A stretch of 64,000 nt of DNA from contig JACKHT010000009.1 of the NCBI GenBank assembly GCA_020638855.1, positions 1 to 64,000 on the forward strand, written 5' to 3'. Below are positions 1 to 7,395 of this stretch, piece after piece. Source of the DNA: Planctomycetota bacterium (GTDB taxonomy: Bacteria > Planctomycetota > UBA1135 > GCA-002686595). The notes below the pieces were generated by a model. It had not been told where the DNA came from, made no database searches, and saw only the letters and a list, made by a program, of their open reading frames with translations. Both the position numbers and the translations under genes were made by a program. Each line of letters starts with the position of its first letter. Position 1 is the first letter of the stretch.

Positions 1-513
1 CCGCAACCCACCGGACAATAGGTTCTCCAACTCGTCAAAATCCCCGCCGTCTTCCGCGACCTGGAATTGGCTCCAACGCTCGGGTGCCCAGATTTCGATG
101 CGGTCCATGACCCCCACCATCACGACTTCCTTGTCGATCCCAGCCATGGCCGCCAGTTTCGAAGGCAGCAGGAGGCGGCCGGAACCGTCCAGGGTCATGC
201 GCTCGGAAACGCTGAAGATCTTGCGCTGCAGGAGCAGGTCCTTCTTGGAGGCGTAGGCCTCGGTGTTCAGCCGTTGCAAAGCGCGATTGAAAGCCCGCTC
301 GGAGAACAGGTAGAGGCAGCCATCGGTACCCCGGCTGAGCACCCCGGCCCGCTGGCCCTGGGCGTCCAGGGGCAGCCCCTGCTGGAAGCGTTTGGGGACA
401 AAAACCCGCTTCTTGGCATCGACAGAATGGGTCGACTCCCCGCAGAAGACGAATTCGCCCCCTTGCGCAGGATCCAGCCCCCCGTCGGTCCACTCAGGTC
501 CCATTTGCCCCAT
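1..513 (-). CDS. mraZ: MraZ transcriptional regulator (partial, runs off the left edge)
   Basis: MraZ is the DNA-binding regulator that normally opens the division and cell-wall (dcw) cluster. The frame has no stop before base 1, so the gene continues out of the window; 171 codons are visible. Two SpoVT/AbrB-like repeats can be read. The first (about residues 21-68) contains the segment FCGESTHSVDAKKRVFVPKR, matching the family's start pattern of a short beta strand followed by D-x-K-x-R-x-x-x-P. The second (about 104-147) contains MTLDGSGRLLLPSKL and ends in IEIWAPERW, also typical. The start at 513 has GGGGGGA about 12 bases upstream; an in-frame ATG at 504 is the alternative. The rest of the dcw cluster (rsmH, ftsI and so on) would lie to the left. 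It diverges from the esterase at 877. Confidence 0.88.
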   Translation of the reverse strand, partial: MGQMGPEWTDGGLDPAQGGEFVFCGESTHSVDAKKRVFVPKRFQQGLPLDAQGQRAGVLSRGTDGCLYLFSERAFNRALQRLNTEAYASKKDLLLQRKIFSVSERMTLDGSGRLLLPSKLAAMAGIDKEVVMVGVMDRIEIWAPERWSQFQVAEDGGDFDELENLLSGGLR

Positions 514-732
514 TTGGGTATCTTTTCCCCCCACCAAGATCTCGGCAAGAGGGCACCCAAGATTTCCAAAGCAGGCTTGGCGGGGCCTGCAAGGGCCTTC
601 CACCCATCCCTAGTGGACCAGAAATCGCTCCTCCACCACATATGGGGCCTGTTCCGCGTCGGGGGTCTGGAAAAACCTCGAGGGCCAATCCCAAAGGCGA
701 AACGGGCGGATTCGGGGCGGGTCGGATCCCCG

Positions 733-771
733 CTGGAATGCGTGCCTGGAATGCGTACCTGAATGGCGGCC
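733..771. repeat. 13-base tandem repeat, about 3 units
   Basis: Units CTGGAATGCGTGC (733-745) and CTGGAATGCGTAC (746-758) differ at one base and are followed by a degenerate third copy at 759-771. No gene covers it. Confidence 0.7.
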
Positions 772-790
772 TCCACAATCGATCGGGCCG

Positions 791-855
791 CCAGCATTCC
801 ATCAGCAAGCCGGCATTCCCCCAGCAAGCCAGCAAGCCAGCATTCCAACAGCAAA
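791..855. repeat. 19-base tandem repeat, 3 units plus an 8-base partial unit
   Basis: Copies at 791-809, 810-828 and 837-855 share the pattern CCRGCATTCC-NNCAGCAAR. A lone CCAGCAAG block (829-836) sits between the second and third. The array ends 21 bases before the esterase start codon, so copy number could affect its leader. The 13-mer AAGCCAGCATTCC in this array recurs at 20627-20639. Confidence 0.75.
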
Positions 856-876
856 CGCGATGGGTAGGATACAGCC

Positions 877-3366
877 ATGATCCTTGCCCTCTTGATCGCC
901 CTGAACCCCTTCCTTGCTGGCCAGGAGGCCATTTCGATTCGCCAAGTGCTGGCCATCGACGCGCTGGGGTCCCGCTCCCGATCGCCGATCTTCACCGATG
1001 GCCTGGAACTCGCCCGAGTCCGAGGGACCCTCAGCGCCCCGGTTGCCGGGTCGGTGCTGGAAGACGCCGCGGGCGAAGAACACACCTGGAAACTCGCGGA
1101 GGCCAGCGCGGATGGCACTTTCGATGCGGATGGGTGGAGTGGCGGCTGGGCCTACGCTCGGGTGGCCATCCCCAACTCGGGTCCCTACGCGCTGAAAGCC
1201 AGCGGGCATGCCTACGTTCTGGTCGACGGCTTTCCCCGCGCTGGCGACAGCTATGGCATGGGGACTTCGAGGTTGCCCATGTACTTGGAAGCGGGCCCCC
1301 ACGAATTCTACTTTCGAATGGGACGTGGGCCGCTCTCCGCAGCGCTCGAACCCTGTCCGACCCCCACCTACTTCGAGACCCTGGACGCCACGCTGCCCGA
1401 CTTGATCCAAGGCGAGGGCGGCAGGCTTTGGGTCGGGCAACTGATTTCCCACGCAGGCAAGACGCCGCTCCAAGGTTGGTCGGTGATCGCCAGCGCCATC
1501 CTGCCCGGCAACGTGCGCACCCCCGATCCGGTGGTCACCCGCTTGGGCACCTTGATCCCCGGGACGCAAATCAAAGCGGCCTTGCAGATTCCCGCTCCCC
1601 TTCGGGTCGAGGGCAATACCTACAGCGTGCAACTTTCGCTGCGCGATGACCGCGACAACACGGTGCACCAAACCACGCTCCAGCTCAGGGTCCGCGAGCC
1701 CGAGGCGCAGCACGTGCGCACCTTCCCGTCGAACATCGATGGCAGCGTGCAGTACTACGCGGTGACGCCGCCTCCCGTTCCGGTTTCGGGTGGGGAAACG
1801 CCCGCCATGATCCTCAGCTTGCACGGCGCCAGCGTCGAAGGTCGCCGCCAAGCCGAAGTGTACGGCGCCAAGGATTGGGCCTTTGTGGTGGCTCCCACCA
1901 ATCGCCGCCCGTTTGGATTCGACTGGGAAGACTGGGGCCGCAAGGATGCCGTGGAAGTCCTGGCGTTGGCCGAACAACGCTTTGGGACCGATCCCATGCG
2001 AACCTACTTGACCGGTCATTCCATGGGTGGGCACGGCACCTGGCAAATCGGGGCGCACCTTTCGAACCGCTTTGCGGCCATCGCGCCCAGCGCCGGATGG
2101 AAAGACTTTTGGAGCTACGCGGGCGGCGCCCAATTCGACCCCCAGGATGCCATCGCGCAGCTCTTGAGCCGGTCGGTCAATCCCAGCCGAACGGGTCTCT
2201 TGGCCAAGAACTACCTGCACTCGGGGGTGTACATCCTGCATGGGGATGCGGACGAAACCGTCGATGTGAGCGAGGCCCGCGCCATGCGCGAGCTGCTCGG
2301 GACGTTCCATCCCAACTTCGCCTACTACGAACGGCCCGGCGCGGGCCACTGGTGGGGCGACGAATGTGTGGATTGGCCGCCGCTGATCGAATTCCTCCAG
2401 CAGAACAAACGGCCCGATTGGGACCACGCGTTGCAACTGGAATTCACCACGGTCTCGCCCGCGATTCGCTCGCAGCATGGTTGGCTCCGCATCGATCGTG
2501 CTGTGCGCATCTTGGAACCCAGCCGGCTCCAAGCTCGGCTCGATCCGGCGGAACGCACTTTGGAATTGGAAGGCGACAACCTGGGCCGCTTCCAAGTGGA
2601 TTTGCGCGGCTTCTTGGAGCCGGAAGCGGGCAAAACCCAGGCCGTCCTGCCCCCCGGCAAGGATCTAGTCTTGCGTTGGGGGCGCACCGAGCTGGCTGTT
2701 CCCTACGACCGCTTGCAGTCGCCGCTCCCGCTCGAACCTGAGGGAGCCAGTGGGCTTGGGTTGCGTACCGAGCCCGTGGCCCCCTGGTACAAGGGCCCCC
2801 ACCGCATGGGCCCGTTCAAGGAAGGCTTCGACCACCGCATGATCTTTGTCTACGGCACGGTCGGGTCGCCCGAAGAGAACGCCTGGTCGCTCGCCAAGGC
2901 GCGCTACGACCAGGAAACCTGGCGCTACCGGGGCAACGGCTCGGTGCCCATGGTGCGCGATGTGGACTTCGTCCCGGCGTCGTATGCTGACCGCAGCGTG
3001 GTGCTCTATGGCAACCAGCAAACCAACTCCGCCTGGGGAAGCTTGCTGGGCGAAGGCGCTTTCCAACTGACCCGCGAGGCCGTGTCCATCGGCGACCATC
3101 GGGTGGAAGGCCCGGGCTTGGGGCTGTTGCTCGCATACCCCCGAAAAGACAGCGACACCGCCATGGTGGTGGTCATCGGCGGCACGGGTTTGCCCGGTTG
3201 CCGCCTGCTCGAGCAAATGCCCTACTTTGTCTCCGGGGTGGGCTATCCTGATTGGACCGTCTTCGACACGTCGTTCCTCGAGCAGGGTTTGCCCGGCATC
3301 CTCGGCGCGGGGTTCTTCCGTGACGACTGGTCTCCCGGAGCCGGTGCGGATGCGGCTTGGCGCTGA
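877..3366 (+). CDS. Secreted alpha/beta-hydrolase (esterase / prolyl oligopeptidase-like), 829 aa
   Basis: The product is a large exported serine hydrolase. A short hydrophobic leader (MILALLIALNPFLAGQ) suggests a signal peptide. The catalytic region has a nucleophile elbow GHSMGGHGTW with Ser382, an acid in HGDADET (Asp457 or Asp459) and His491 in GAGHWWGD, in the correct order for an alpha/beta-hydrolase fold. About 280 residues precede this core and about 300 follow it. The flanks look like beta-sandwich and carbohydrate-binding-type regions, but I cannot assign them to families. Similar layouts occur in planctomycete esterases annotated as PHB depolymerase or phospholipase-like, probably acting on polymers or acetylated polysaccharide. 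The substrate is unknown. It stands alone, divergent from mraZ, and is followed by a repeat-rich spacer. Confidence 0.8.
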   Translation: MILALLIALNPFLAGQEAISIRQVLAIDALGSRSRSPIFTDGLELARVRGTLSAPVAGSVLEDAAGEEHTWKLAEASADGTFDADGWSGGWAYARVAIPNSGPYALKASGHAYVLVDGFPRAGDSYGMGTSRLPMYLEAGPHEFYFRMGRGPLSAALEPCPTPTYFETLDATLPDLIQGEGGRLWVGQLISHAGKTPLQGWSVIASAILPGNVRTPDPVVTRLGTLIPGTQIKAALQIPAPLRVEGNTYSVQLSLRDDRDNTVHQTTLQLRVREPEAQHVRTFPSNIDGSVQYYAVTPPPVPVSGGETPAMILSLHGASVEGRRQAEVYGAKDWAFVVAPTNRRPFGFDWEDWGRKDAVEVLALAEQRFGTDPMRTYLTGHSMGGHGTWQIGAHLSNRFAAIAPSAGWKDFWSYAGGAQFDPQDAIAQLLSRSVNPSRTGLLAKNYLHSGVYILHGDADETVDVSEARAMRELLGTFHPNFAYYERPGAGHWWGDECVDWPPLIEFLQQNKRPDWDHALQLEFTTVSPAIRSQHGWLRIDRAVRILEPSRLQARLDPAERTLELEGDNLGRFQVDLRGFLEPEAGKTQAVLPPGKDLVLRWGRTELAVPYDRLQSPLPLEPEGASGLGLRTEPVAPWYKGPHRMGPFKEGFDHRMIFVYGTVGSPEENAWSLAKARYDQETWRYRGNGSVPMVRDVDFVPASYADRSVVLYGNQQTNSAWGSLLGEGAFQLTREAVSIGDHRVEGPGLGLLLAYPRKDSDTAMVVVIGGTGLPGCRLLEQMPYFVSGVGYPDWTVFDTSFLEQGLPGILGAGFFRDDWSPGAGADAAWR

Positions 3367-3386
3367 GCCATTCCTCGCTTCGGTCC

Positions 3387-3434
3387 TTCCAGCTTCCCTT
3401 CCGGCTTCCCTTCCGGCTTCCCTTCCGGCTTCCC
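3387..3434. repeat. 12-base tandem repeat, 4 units
   Basis: Four consecutive units (3387-3398, 3399-3410, 3411-3422, 3423-3434) read TTCCGGCTTCCC. The last three are identical and the first differs at one base. The array begins 20 bases after the esterase stop codon. It stays open in one frame (encoding repeated FRLP), which could mislead gene callers into extending the next gene upstream. Confidence 0.9.
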
Positions 3435-3447
3435 TTCCCATTCGACG

Positions 3448-3489
3448 ACGTTCATTCAAAAACGTTCATTCGACAACGTTCCACTCAAC
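3448..3489. repeat. 14-base tandem repeat, 3 degenerate units
   Basis: Units at 3448-3461, 3462-3475 and 3476-3489 all begin ACGTTC. The first two share ACGTTCATTC. The array lies next to the 12-base array and 17 bases before the start of the following lipoprotein gene. Confidence 0.75.
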
Positions 3490-3506
3490 CCCCTTTCCAA
3501 CCCACC

Positions 3507-4067
3507 ATGCAACGTTCCCTTCTGCTTTGGACCTCGATGCTGTTGGCGCTGTCCGCCTGCGCCACGATCGAAACTTCGACCCCCACCCAGCAAGCTTCGG
3601 AAGCGACCGACTCGGTGCCGACCGTCGTTTTGGACACCGCCCAGCGCGAAGCACTCTTGACCGCAATCCAAAGCCTGGAGGGCCGCTGGAAAGATCCCGA
3701 GATCGGCGAAACCGTTTTGGAGGTGACTTCGGGTGGATCGGTCGTGCGCGAGACCATGTTCCCCGGTCAACCCCACGAAATGACCAACATGTACTCGCTC
3801 GACTTGAACGACCTGTGCGTGACCCACTACTGCGGATCGGGCAACCAACCGCATATGCGCGCAACCGGGCTCCAAAACACGCCGGAAGGCCAAGCGATCG
3901 ACTTCCAACCCGACGGAGTGAGCGACCTCAAGACCCCGGACGAGATGTTTATGGGCCAAATGAAGTTGGTGCTGATCGACCCCAACCACTTCGAACAGCA
4001 TTGGCAAGCTTTCCGCGGCGAGAAACTGGACGAGCCGATGGTCTTCCACTACGAGCGCATCGAATAG
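3507..4067 (+). CDS. Small predicted lipoprotein of unknown function, 186 aa
   Basis: I chose the ATG at 3507 because it begins a clear lipoprotein signal: MQRSLLLWTSMLLALSAC, with the lipobox cysteine at residue 18. Longer in-frame starts would translate the tandem repeats upstream and hide the signal. The mature part starts with a Thr/Ser/Gln-rich linker and then a compact domain (about residues 45-186) with LEGRWKDPE near its start and many beta-strand-like segments ending in FHYERIE. This resembles small lipocalin or DUF1579-type folds seen in planctomycetes, but I do not recognise the family. It probably faces the periplasm. It is not tightly linked to either neighbour. Confidence 0.75.
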   Translation: MQRSLLLWTSMLLALSACATIETSTPTQQASEATDSVPTVVLDTAQREALLTAIQSLEGRWKDPEIGETVLEVTSGGSVVRETMFPGQPHEMTNMYSLDLNDLCVTHYCGSGNQPHMRATGLQNTPEGQAIDFQPDGVSDLKTPDEMFMGQMKLVLIDPNHFEQHWQAFRGEKLDEPMVFHYERIE

Positions 4068-4179
4068 AGTCGCTCTTGGGTCCCCTTGGGGCTCTTCCTT
4101 GGATTTCTTGGGGGCCGATCACGGCTCTCCGCCCGTTGGATCGCGGGCAGCCCCCACTTCCCTTTGCGCAACAGTCCTT

Positions 4180-5712
4180 ATGCTTCGTTTTGGTTGGTTG
4201 GCTACCGCGATGCTCGCGGCTTGGTTGTGCTTCTGGCCCTGGGCCTTCGCGCAAGAACCCGAGACCCCCTACCAGCCGCCCAATTGGGAAGCGTTTTTCC
4301 CTGACGATCCGGCGGGCGGCAAAGCCCTCGATCAGCTCTTCGCGGCGCGTCACAGCGATCGGCGCAGCGCCGACCAGCGACTCGCCATCGTGCGCAACGG
4401 ACTGCGCCGCACGAGCGCCCCGCGCAATCGAATCCTCGAGTGGGTGGGCAACAAGTTCGTTTGGGAGAAGCAACCGGAACATCCGCTAGCGCTCGAAATC
4501 ATGTACCACGCCGCCGATGGGCGGCCCGAAGTCCAGCACTACCGCACACGCTACGCTGCGGTGTACTTCGGCCTGTCGGTCACCAAGCAGAAGACCCCGC
4601 GCATGCTGCACGCCTTGGCCGACCTGTGCATGACCGTCGACGACCCCGAGACGATTGGCCGCATCGCTTGGGGCTATGCCGACCAACAGCAAGCGTTGGT
4701 TGCTTGGCTTGCGCCGTACTTGGCATCGGCGGACCCGGCGGTTCGCTCCAAAGCGTACGCCATGCAGCGCGTGCTGTGCGGCGAATGGAACGCCTACGAT
4801 TGGTCCAAGCGCTGGCTCGCCCAGCAGGCCGCCCAGTTTTCACCGGAGGAACTCAGCAGCCTCCAAGCCATCCTGGAAACGGGGGACAGCACAGCCCGGC
4901 TGACGCAGCTCGAAGACTTGCAGACATCCTCGCGCTGGTGCGCCATGCCCGAAAGCTGCTTACCCCAGTTGGCCCTCGCTGCGCGCGACTCCGATGCGCG
5001 GGTTCGCATGGCCGTGGCCCGCGGGGTAGCCGATCGCTGGGCCGAACCCGGGGCACCCGCGCCCGCTACGGACCTGCTCTTGGAGCTGAGCCAGGATGCG
5101 AACCCCGAAGTGCGCCGCACCGCCGTGTTCGAAGGCCTGTCGCAGTGGCCCACTCCCTCCGATGCGGTGCTCGAACGCCTGTTGGAGGTCGTTCGTAGCG
5201 AACAGGATCCAACCCTAACGTCGCGCATCGGCCTTGCCTTGACCCGGAATCGTGTCCAAGCGATGGCCGTCCTGGAGCGCTGGATCGGTTCGACCGATTC
5301 GGCCCGGGCGGTGTGGGCCCACGGCTACTACCCGCGCGTGGCTGGGGGCCCTGCCTCGATCGAACCAAAGCCCGAAGCCCCGCCTGCGCTCGCCTACGAC
5401 TGGCTCGGCGACTGGACGCTGGAGTTCACCGATCCGGCGGGGACCACCCGGACCGAACGGCTGAACCTCGCGCTGGAAGGCACACAAGAGCCGACTCCGC
5501 ACTTCGCTTTGGTGGTTCGCCTTGGCGATCAAACTGCACGGGACTTGGCCTTGGGAGTCCTCGAAGGCGAGAGCGTATTGGCCTTCGAAGTCGAGGCCCT
5601 AGGCAACACGCTGCACGCAAACCTTGGGTTTTCGGGGGATCGCGGCCTGGGCTCCGCTCGGGTTGCGGGCAAGGGTGAGCTGTGGGTCTTGCGAGCGGCG
5701 CGCGATCACTAA
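4180..5712 (+). CDS. Exported HEAT-repeat protein with C-terminal beta domain, 510 aa
   Basis: The start at 4180 gives a good signal peptide (MLRFGWLATAMLAAWLCFWP, then AFAQ cleavage); an in-frame ATG at 4099 would bury it. Residues about 60-250 are helical. Residues about 260-390 contain HEAT-like repeats, recognisable from segments such as DSDARVRMAVARGVA and DANPEVRRTAVFEGL. The last 110 residues look like a beta-rich, lipocalin-like domain (LGDWTLEFTDPAGTT). HEAT solenoids usually mediate protein contacts; the partner is unknown. It converges with the minus-strand zinc-ribbon gene, with 18 bases between the two stops. Confidence 0.72.
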   Translation: MLRFGWLATAMLAAWLCFWPWAFAQEPETPYQPPNWEAFFPDDPAGGKALDQLFAARHSDRRSADQRLAIVRNGLRRTSAPRNRILEWVGNKFVWEKQPEHPLALEIMYHAADGRPEVQHYRTRYAAVYFGLSVTKQKTPRMLHALADLCMTVDDPETIGRIAWGYADQQQALVAWLAPYLASADPAVRSKAYAMQRVLCGEWNAYDWSKRWLAQQAAQFSPEELSSLQAILETGDSTARLTQLEDLQTSSRWCAMPESCLPQLALAARDSDARVRMAVARGVADRWAEPGAPAPATDLLLELSQDANPEVRRTAVFEGLSQWPTPSDAVLERLLEVVRSEQDPTLTSRIGLALTRNRVQAMAVLERWIGSTDSARAVWAHGYYPRVAGGPASIEPKPEAPPALAYDWLGDWTLEFTDPAGTTRTERLNLALEGTQEPTPHFALVVRLGDQTARDLALGVLEGESVLAFEVEALGNTLHANLGFSGDRGLGSARVAGKGELWVLRAARDH

Positions 5713-5730
5713 CCCCCCAAGCGAAGCGAG

Positions 5731-6396
5731 CTAAGCCCCTTGCGCGGCTTCGGGTGCATCCGGGTCTTCCTGCTCGGGCGCCGCATCCAGAGAGTCTTGC
5801 TCGGTGGAAGTGTCCCCGTCCGCATCGGCCTCGGAATCGGCGTCCTCCCCATCTTCGCCCTGGGCCACGCGCGCCAACCCCTCCTCGCCATCGACCCCGT
5901 CGAAGATCGCTTGCAGCCGCTCGCGAATCTCCGCCATCTGTTCGGGGGTGAAGTCAAAGACCTCGACCGTGTAACGCTCGTCGCTGCGCGGACGTCGGAC
6001 GATGAAGGACTCGCCCTCGTCGCCGCGTAAGATGCGTTCGAGCTTGACGCGCTTCTTGCGCATCAGGAGCAGGCACAGCACATAGCGCATTTCGCGCAAG
6101 GCCACCTCTTCGCGCCCCTCGAGCTCGAAGAAGAGTCGCTGCAGCGCATCCATGTCCATGGACACGGTCTTGTGGGCCTGGGCCTGGTGGCGCGTCGACC
6201 ACCAAAAGCGATTGGGGCTATGCTCGTCTTGGCTTGGTCCAAACGCGCCCTTGTCCCAGCAGGCTTGGCAGCCGTCGTGGCGCTCGATCTGTTCGCCTTC
6301 GATGTGCACCATCGAATGGTGACGCTCCCCGTCGGCAAACTCGTGCGAGCAAACCGAGCAGGATGCCTGCCTTCCACCGATCTTCCATTGGGCCAT
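5731..6396 (-). CDS. Zinc-ribbon protein with acidic tail, unknown function, 221 aa
   Basis: The N-terminus has two CxxC pairs (Cys13/Cys16 in CSVC, Cys43/Cys46 in CQAC) spaced like a zinc ribbon. A helical middle region follows (about 75-130) with RYVLCLLLMRKKRVKLER. The C-terminal third is very acidic (Asp/Glu/Ala-rich, about 180-221) and probably disordered. No signal peptide is visible, so it should be cytoplasmic. It is the last gene of the minus-strand glycosyltransferase run, 9 bases after the HEAT lipoprotein gene. I do not recognise a named family, though proteins of this build are common as conserved hypotheticals in planctomycetes. Confidence 0.75.
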   Translation of the reverse strand: MAQWKIGGRQASCSVCSHEFADGERHHSMVHIEGEQIERHDGCQACWDKGAFGPSQDEHSPNRFWWSTRHQAQAHKTVSMDMDALQRLFFELEGREEVALREMRYVLCLLLMRKKRVKLERILRGDEGESFIVRRPRSDERYTVEVFDFTPEQMAEIRERLQAIFDGVDGEEGLARVAQGEDGEDADSEADADGDTSTEQDSLDAAPEQEDPDAPEAAQGA

Positions 6397-6405
6397 GGGG
6401 CGATT

Positions 6406-7395
6406 CTAGCGCGGAGGGGTCGCGAATTCGCCCTTGGGCGTCGGATCCTGATACTGCTCTAGGAAGCGAGACAGCACCTTGGGCCGGGCATCGCGCCACC
6501 ATGCGCGCCACGCCTCGGGGGTCTTGGCGTCGTTGCGGCGGGTCATGGCGCACAGGGCGGCCTGGGTCAGCATGGCCTGGGACATGTCGCCCCCCTGCTC
6601 GCTGCGTTCGAGGTGGTTGATCATCGCGGGAAAGGTGCGCGGGTCACCCAGCCGCGCCAAGGCATGGACCACATCGGTCCGGACCGAAGCGTCGGGGTCC
6701 TTGAGCGAAGGAACCAGAAAGCGCGAACTATCGGCCATGTCGGCCGCGCTGCGGCGGCCCCAGGGTGCCAGGGCCAGGGCGCTTTGCGACCGGACAATCC
6801 AATCGGAGTCGTGCAACAGGCACTGGCCCAAGGCCTCGCGGACTTCGCTGGCGGGCGCGCCGGCCGGGATGCCCCGATCGGCCATGGCGGCCAGCGCCTT
6901 GGCCGCCCGCCTGCGGGCCAGGTCGGAGTCCTTGCGCTTCAATTGCTCCAAAATCGGCCCCACCGCCGGCGACCCGATTTGAACCAACAGGTCTTCCACC
7001 GCCACCGGGCCGAGCCCCAACCCCAAGGGCAAGACCTCGGCCAACGCGGGCGCCGATTGCGGTCCGATCTCGACCAGTTCGCGCCGCACGCGGCCGAGGG
7101 TGGTCGGGAGCCCATTGGCTTCGGTGTCGACGCGGCCAGCCGTGATCTCCCCAAGCAGCACCGAAACCAAGTTCTCCACCAGAAAGATGGTTTGATGCGG
7201 ATCCTGGAGCGCCGCCTCGCGCAGGGCGGTGTAGCGCGGATCGCGCAGCAACCAAGCTTTCCATAGTTCGCGGTAGGCTTCGGGGATCTCTCCCAAGCGC
7301 GTCGGCTGGGGTTTGGGGGCGGCTGCAGCTCCCGAGTGACACGCCCCAAGGAGCGCGACGGTCACGAACAAGGCCAGTGGGCGGAGGAGTTTCAT
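6406..7395 (-). CDS. HEAT-repeat lipoprotein, 329 aa
   Basis: A lipoprotein signal is clear: a hydrophobic run after MKLLRPLALFV, then the lipobox LGAC with Cys19. The body is an alpha solenoid of HEAT-type repeats from about residue 85 to 290, with segments such as LKRKDSDLARRRAAKALAAM, LHDSDWIVRSQSALALAPW and LKDPDASVRTDVVHALARLG. Its ATG overlaps the TGA of the upstream glycosyltransferase (ATGA, 7392-7395), so the two are probably translated together. That coupling suggests a role in the envelope glycan pathway, perhaps as an assembly or scaffold factor. The function is unknown. Confidence 0.78.
   Translation of the reverse strand: MKLLRPLALFVTVALLGACHSGAAAAPKPQPTRLGEIPEAYRELWKAWLLRDPRYTALREAALQDPHQTIFLVENLVSVLLGEITAGRVDTEANGLPTTLGRVRRELVEIGPQSAPALAEVLPLGLGLGPVAVEDLLVQIGSPAVGPILEQLKRKDSDLARRRAAKALAAMADRGIPAGAPASEVREALGQCLLHDSDWIVRSQSALALAPWGRRSAADMADSSRFLVPSLKDPDASVRTDVVHALARLGDPRTFPAMINHLERSEQGGDMSQAMLTQAALCAMTRRNDAKTPEAWRAWWRDARPKVLSRFLEQYQDPTPKGEFATPPR

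Larger units (their letters stand above)
514..876. other. Divergent intergenic region between mraZ and the esterase
   Basis: This 363-base spacer must hold the promoters for mraZ (leftward) and the esterase (rightward). I see no convincing -35/-10 pair on either strand. Upstream of mraZ, the minus strand has two similar segments, ATCTTGGGTG and ATCTTGGTGG, that could be part of a MraZ operator. They lack the regular 10-base spacing known from the E. coli site, so this is only a possibility. The right half is filled by two tandem repeat arrays, listed separately. Confidence 0.5.

Noticed and set aside
35..493. A minus-strand frame of 152 codons near the left edge
   Set aside because: The adjacent frame encodes MraZ with both AbrB repeats and stays open to the window edge; this frame is its shadow.
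791..855. CRISPR array
   Set aside because: The units are 19 bases, directly adjacent and without unique spacers, and no cas genes are present.
802..2595. A 597-codon open frame on the minus strand opposite the esterase gene
   Set aside because: It is antisense to a gene with a complete catalytic triad and signal peptide. Long antisense frames are expected at this GC content, and the product is His/Arg/Gly-rich without motifs.
3357..3506. An upstream in-frame extension of the small lipoprotein gene through the tandem repeats
   Set aside because: It would place FRLP repeats before the lipoprotein signal and would overlap the esterase stop codon.
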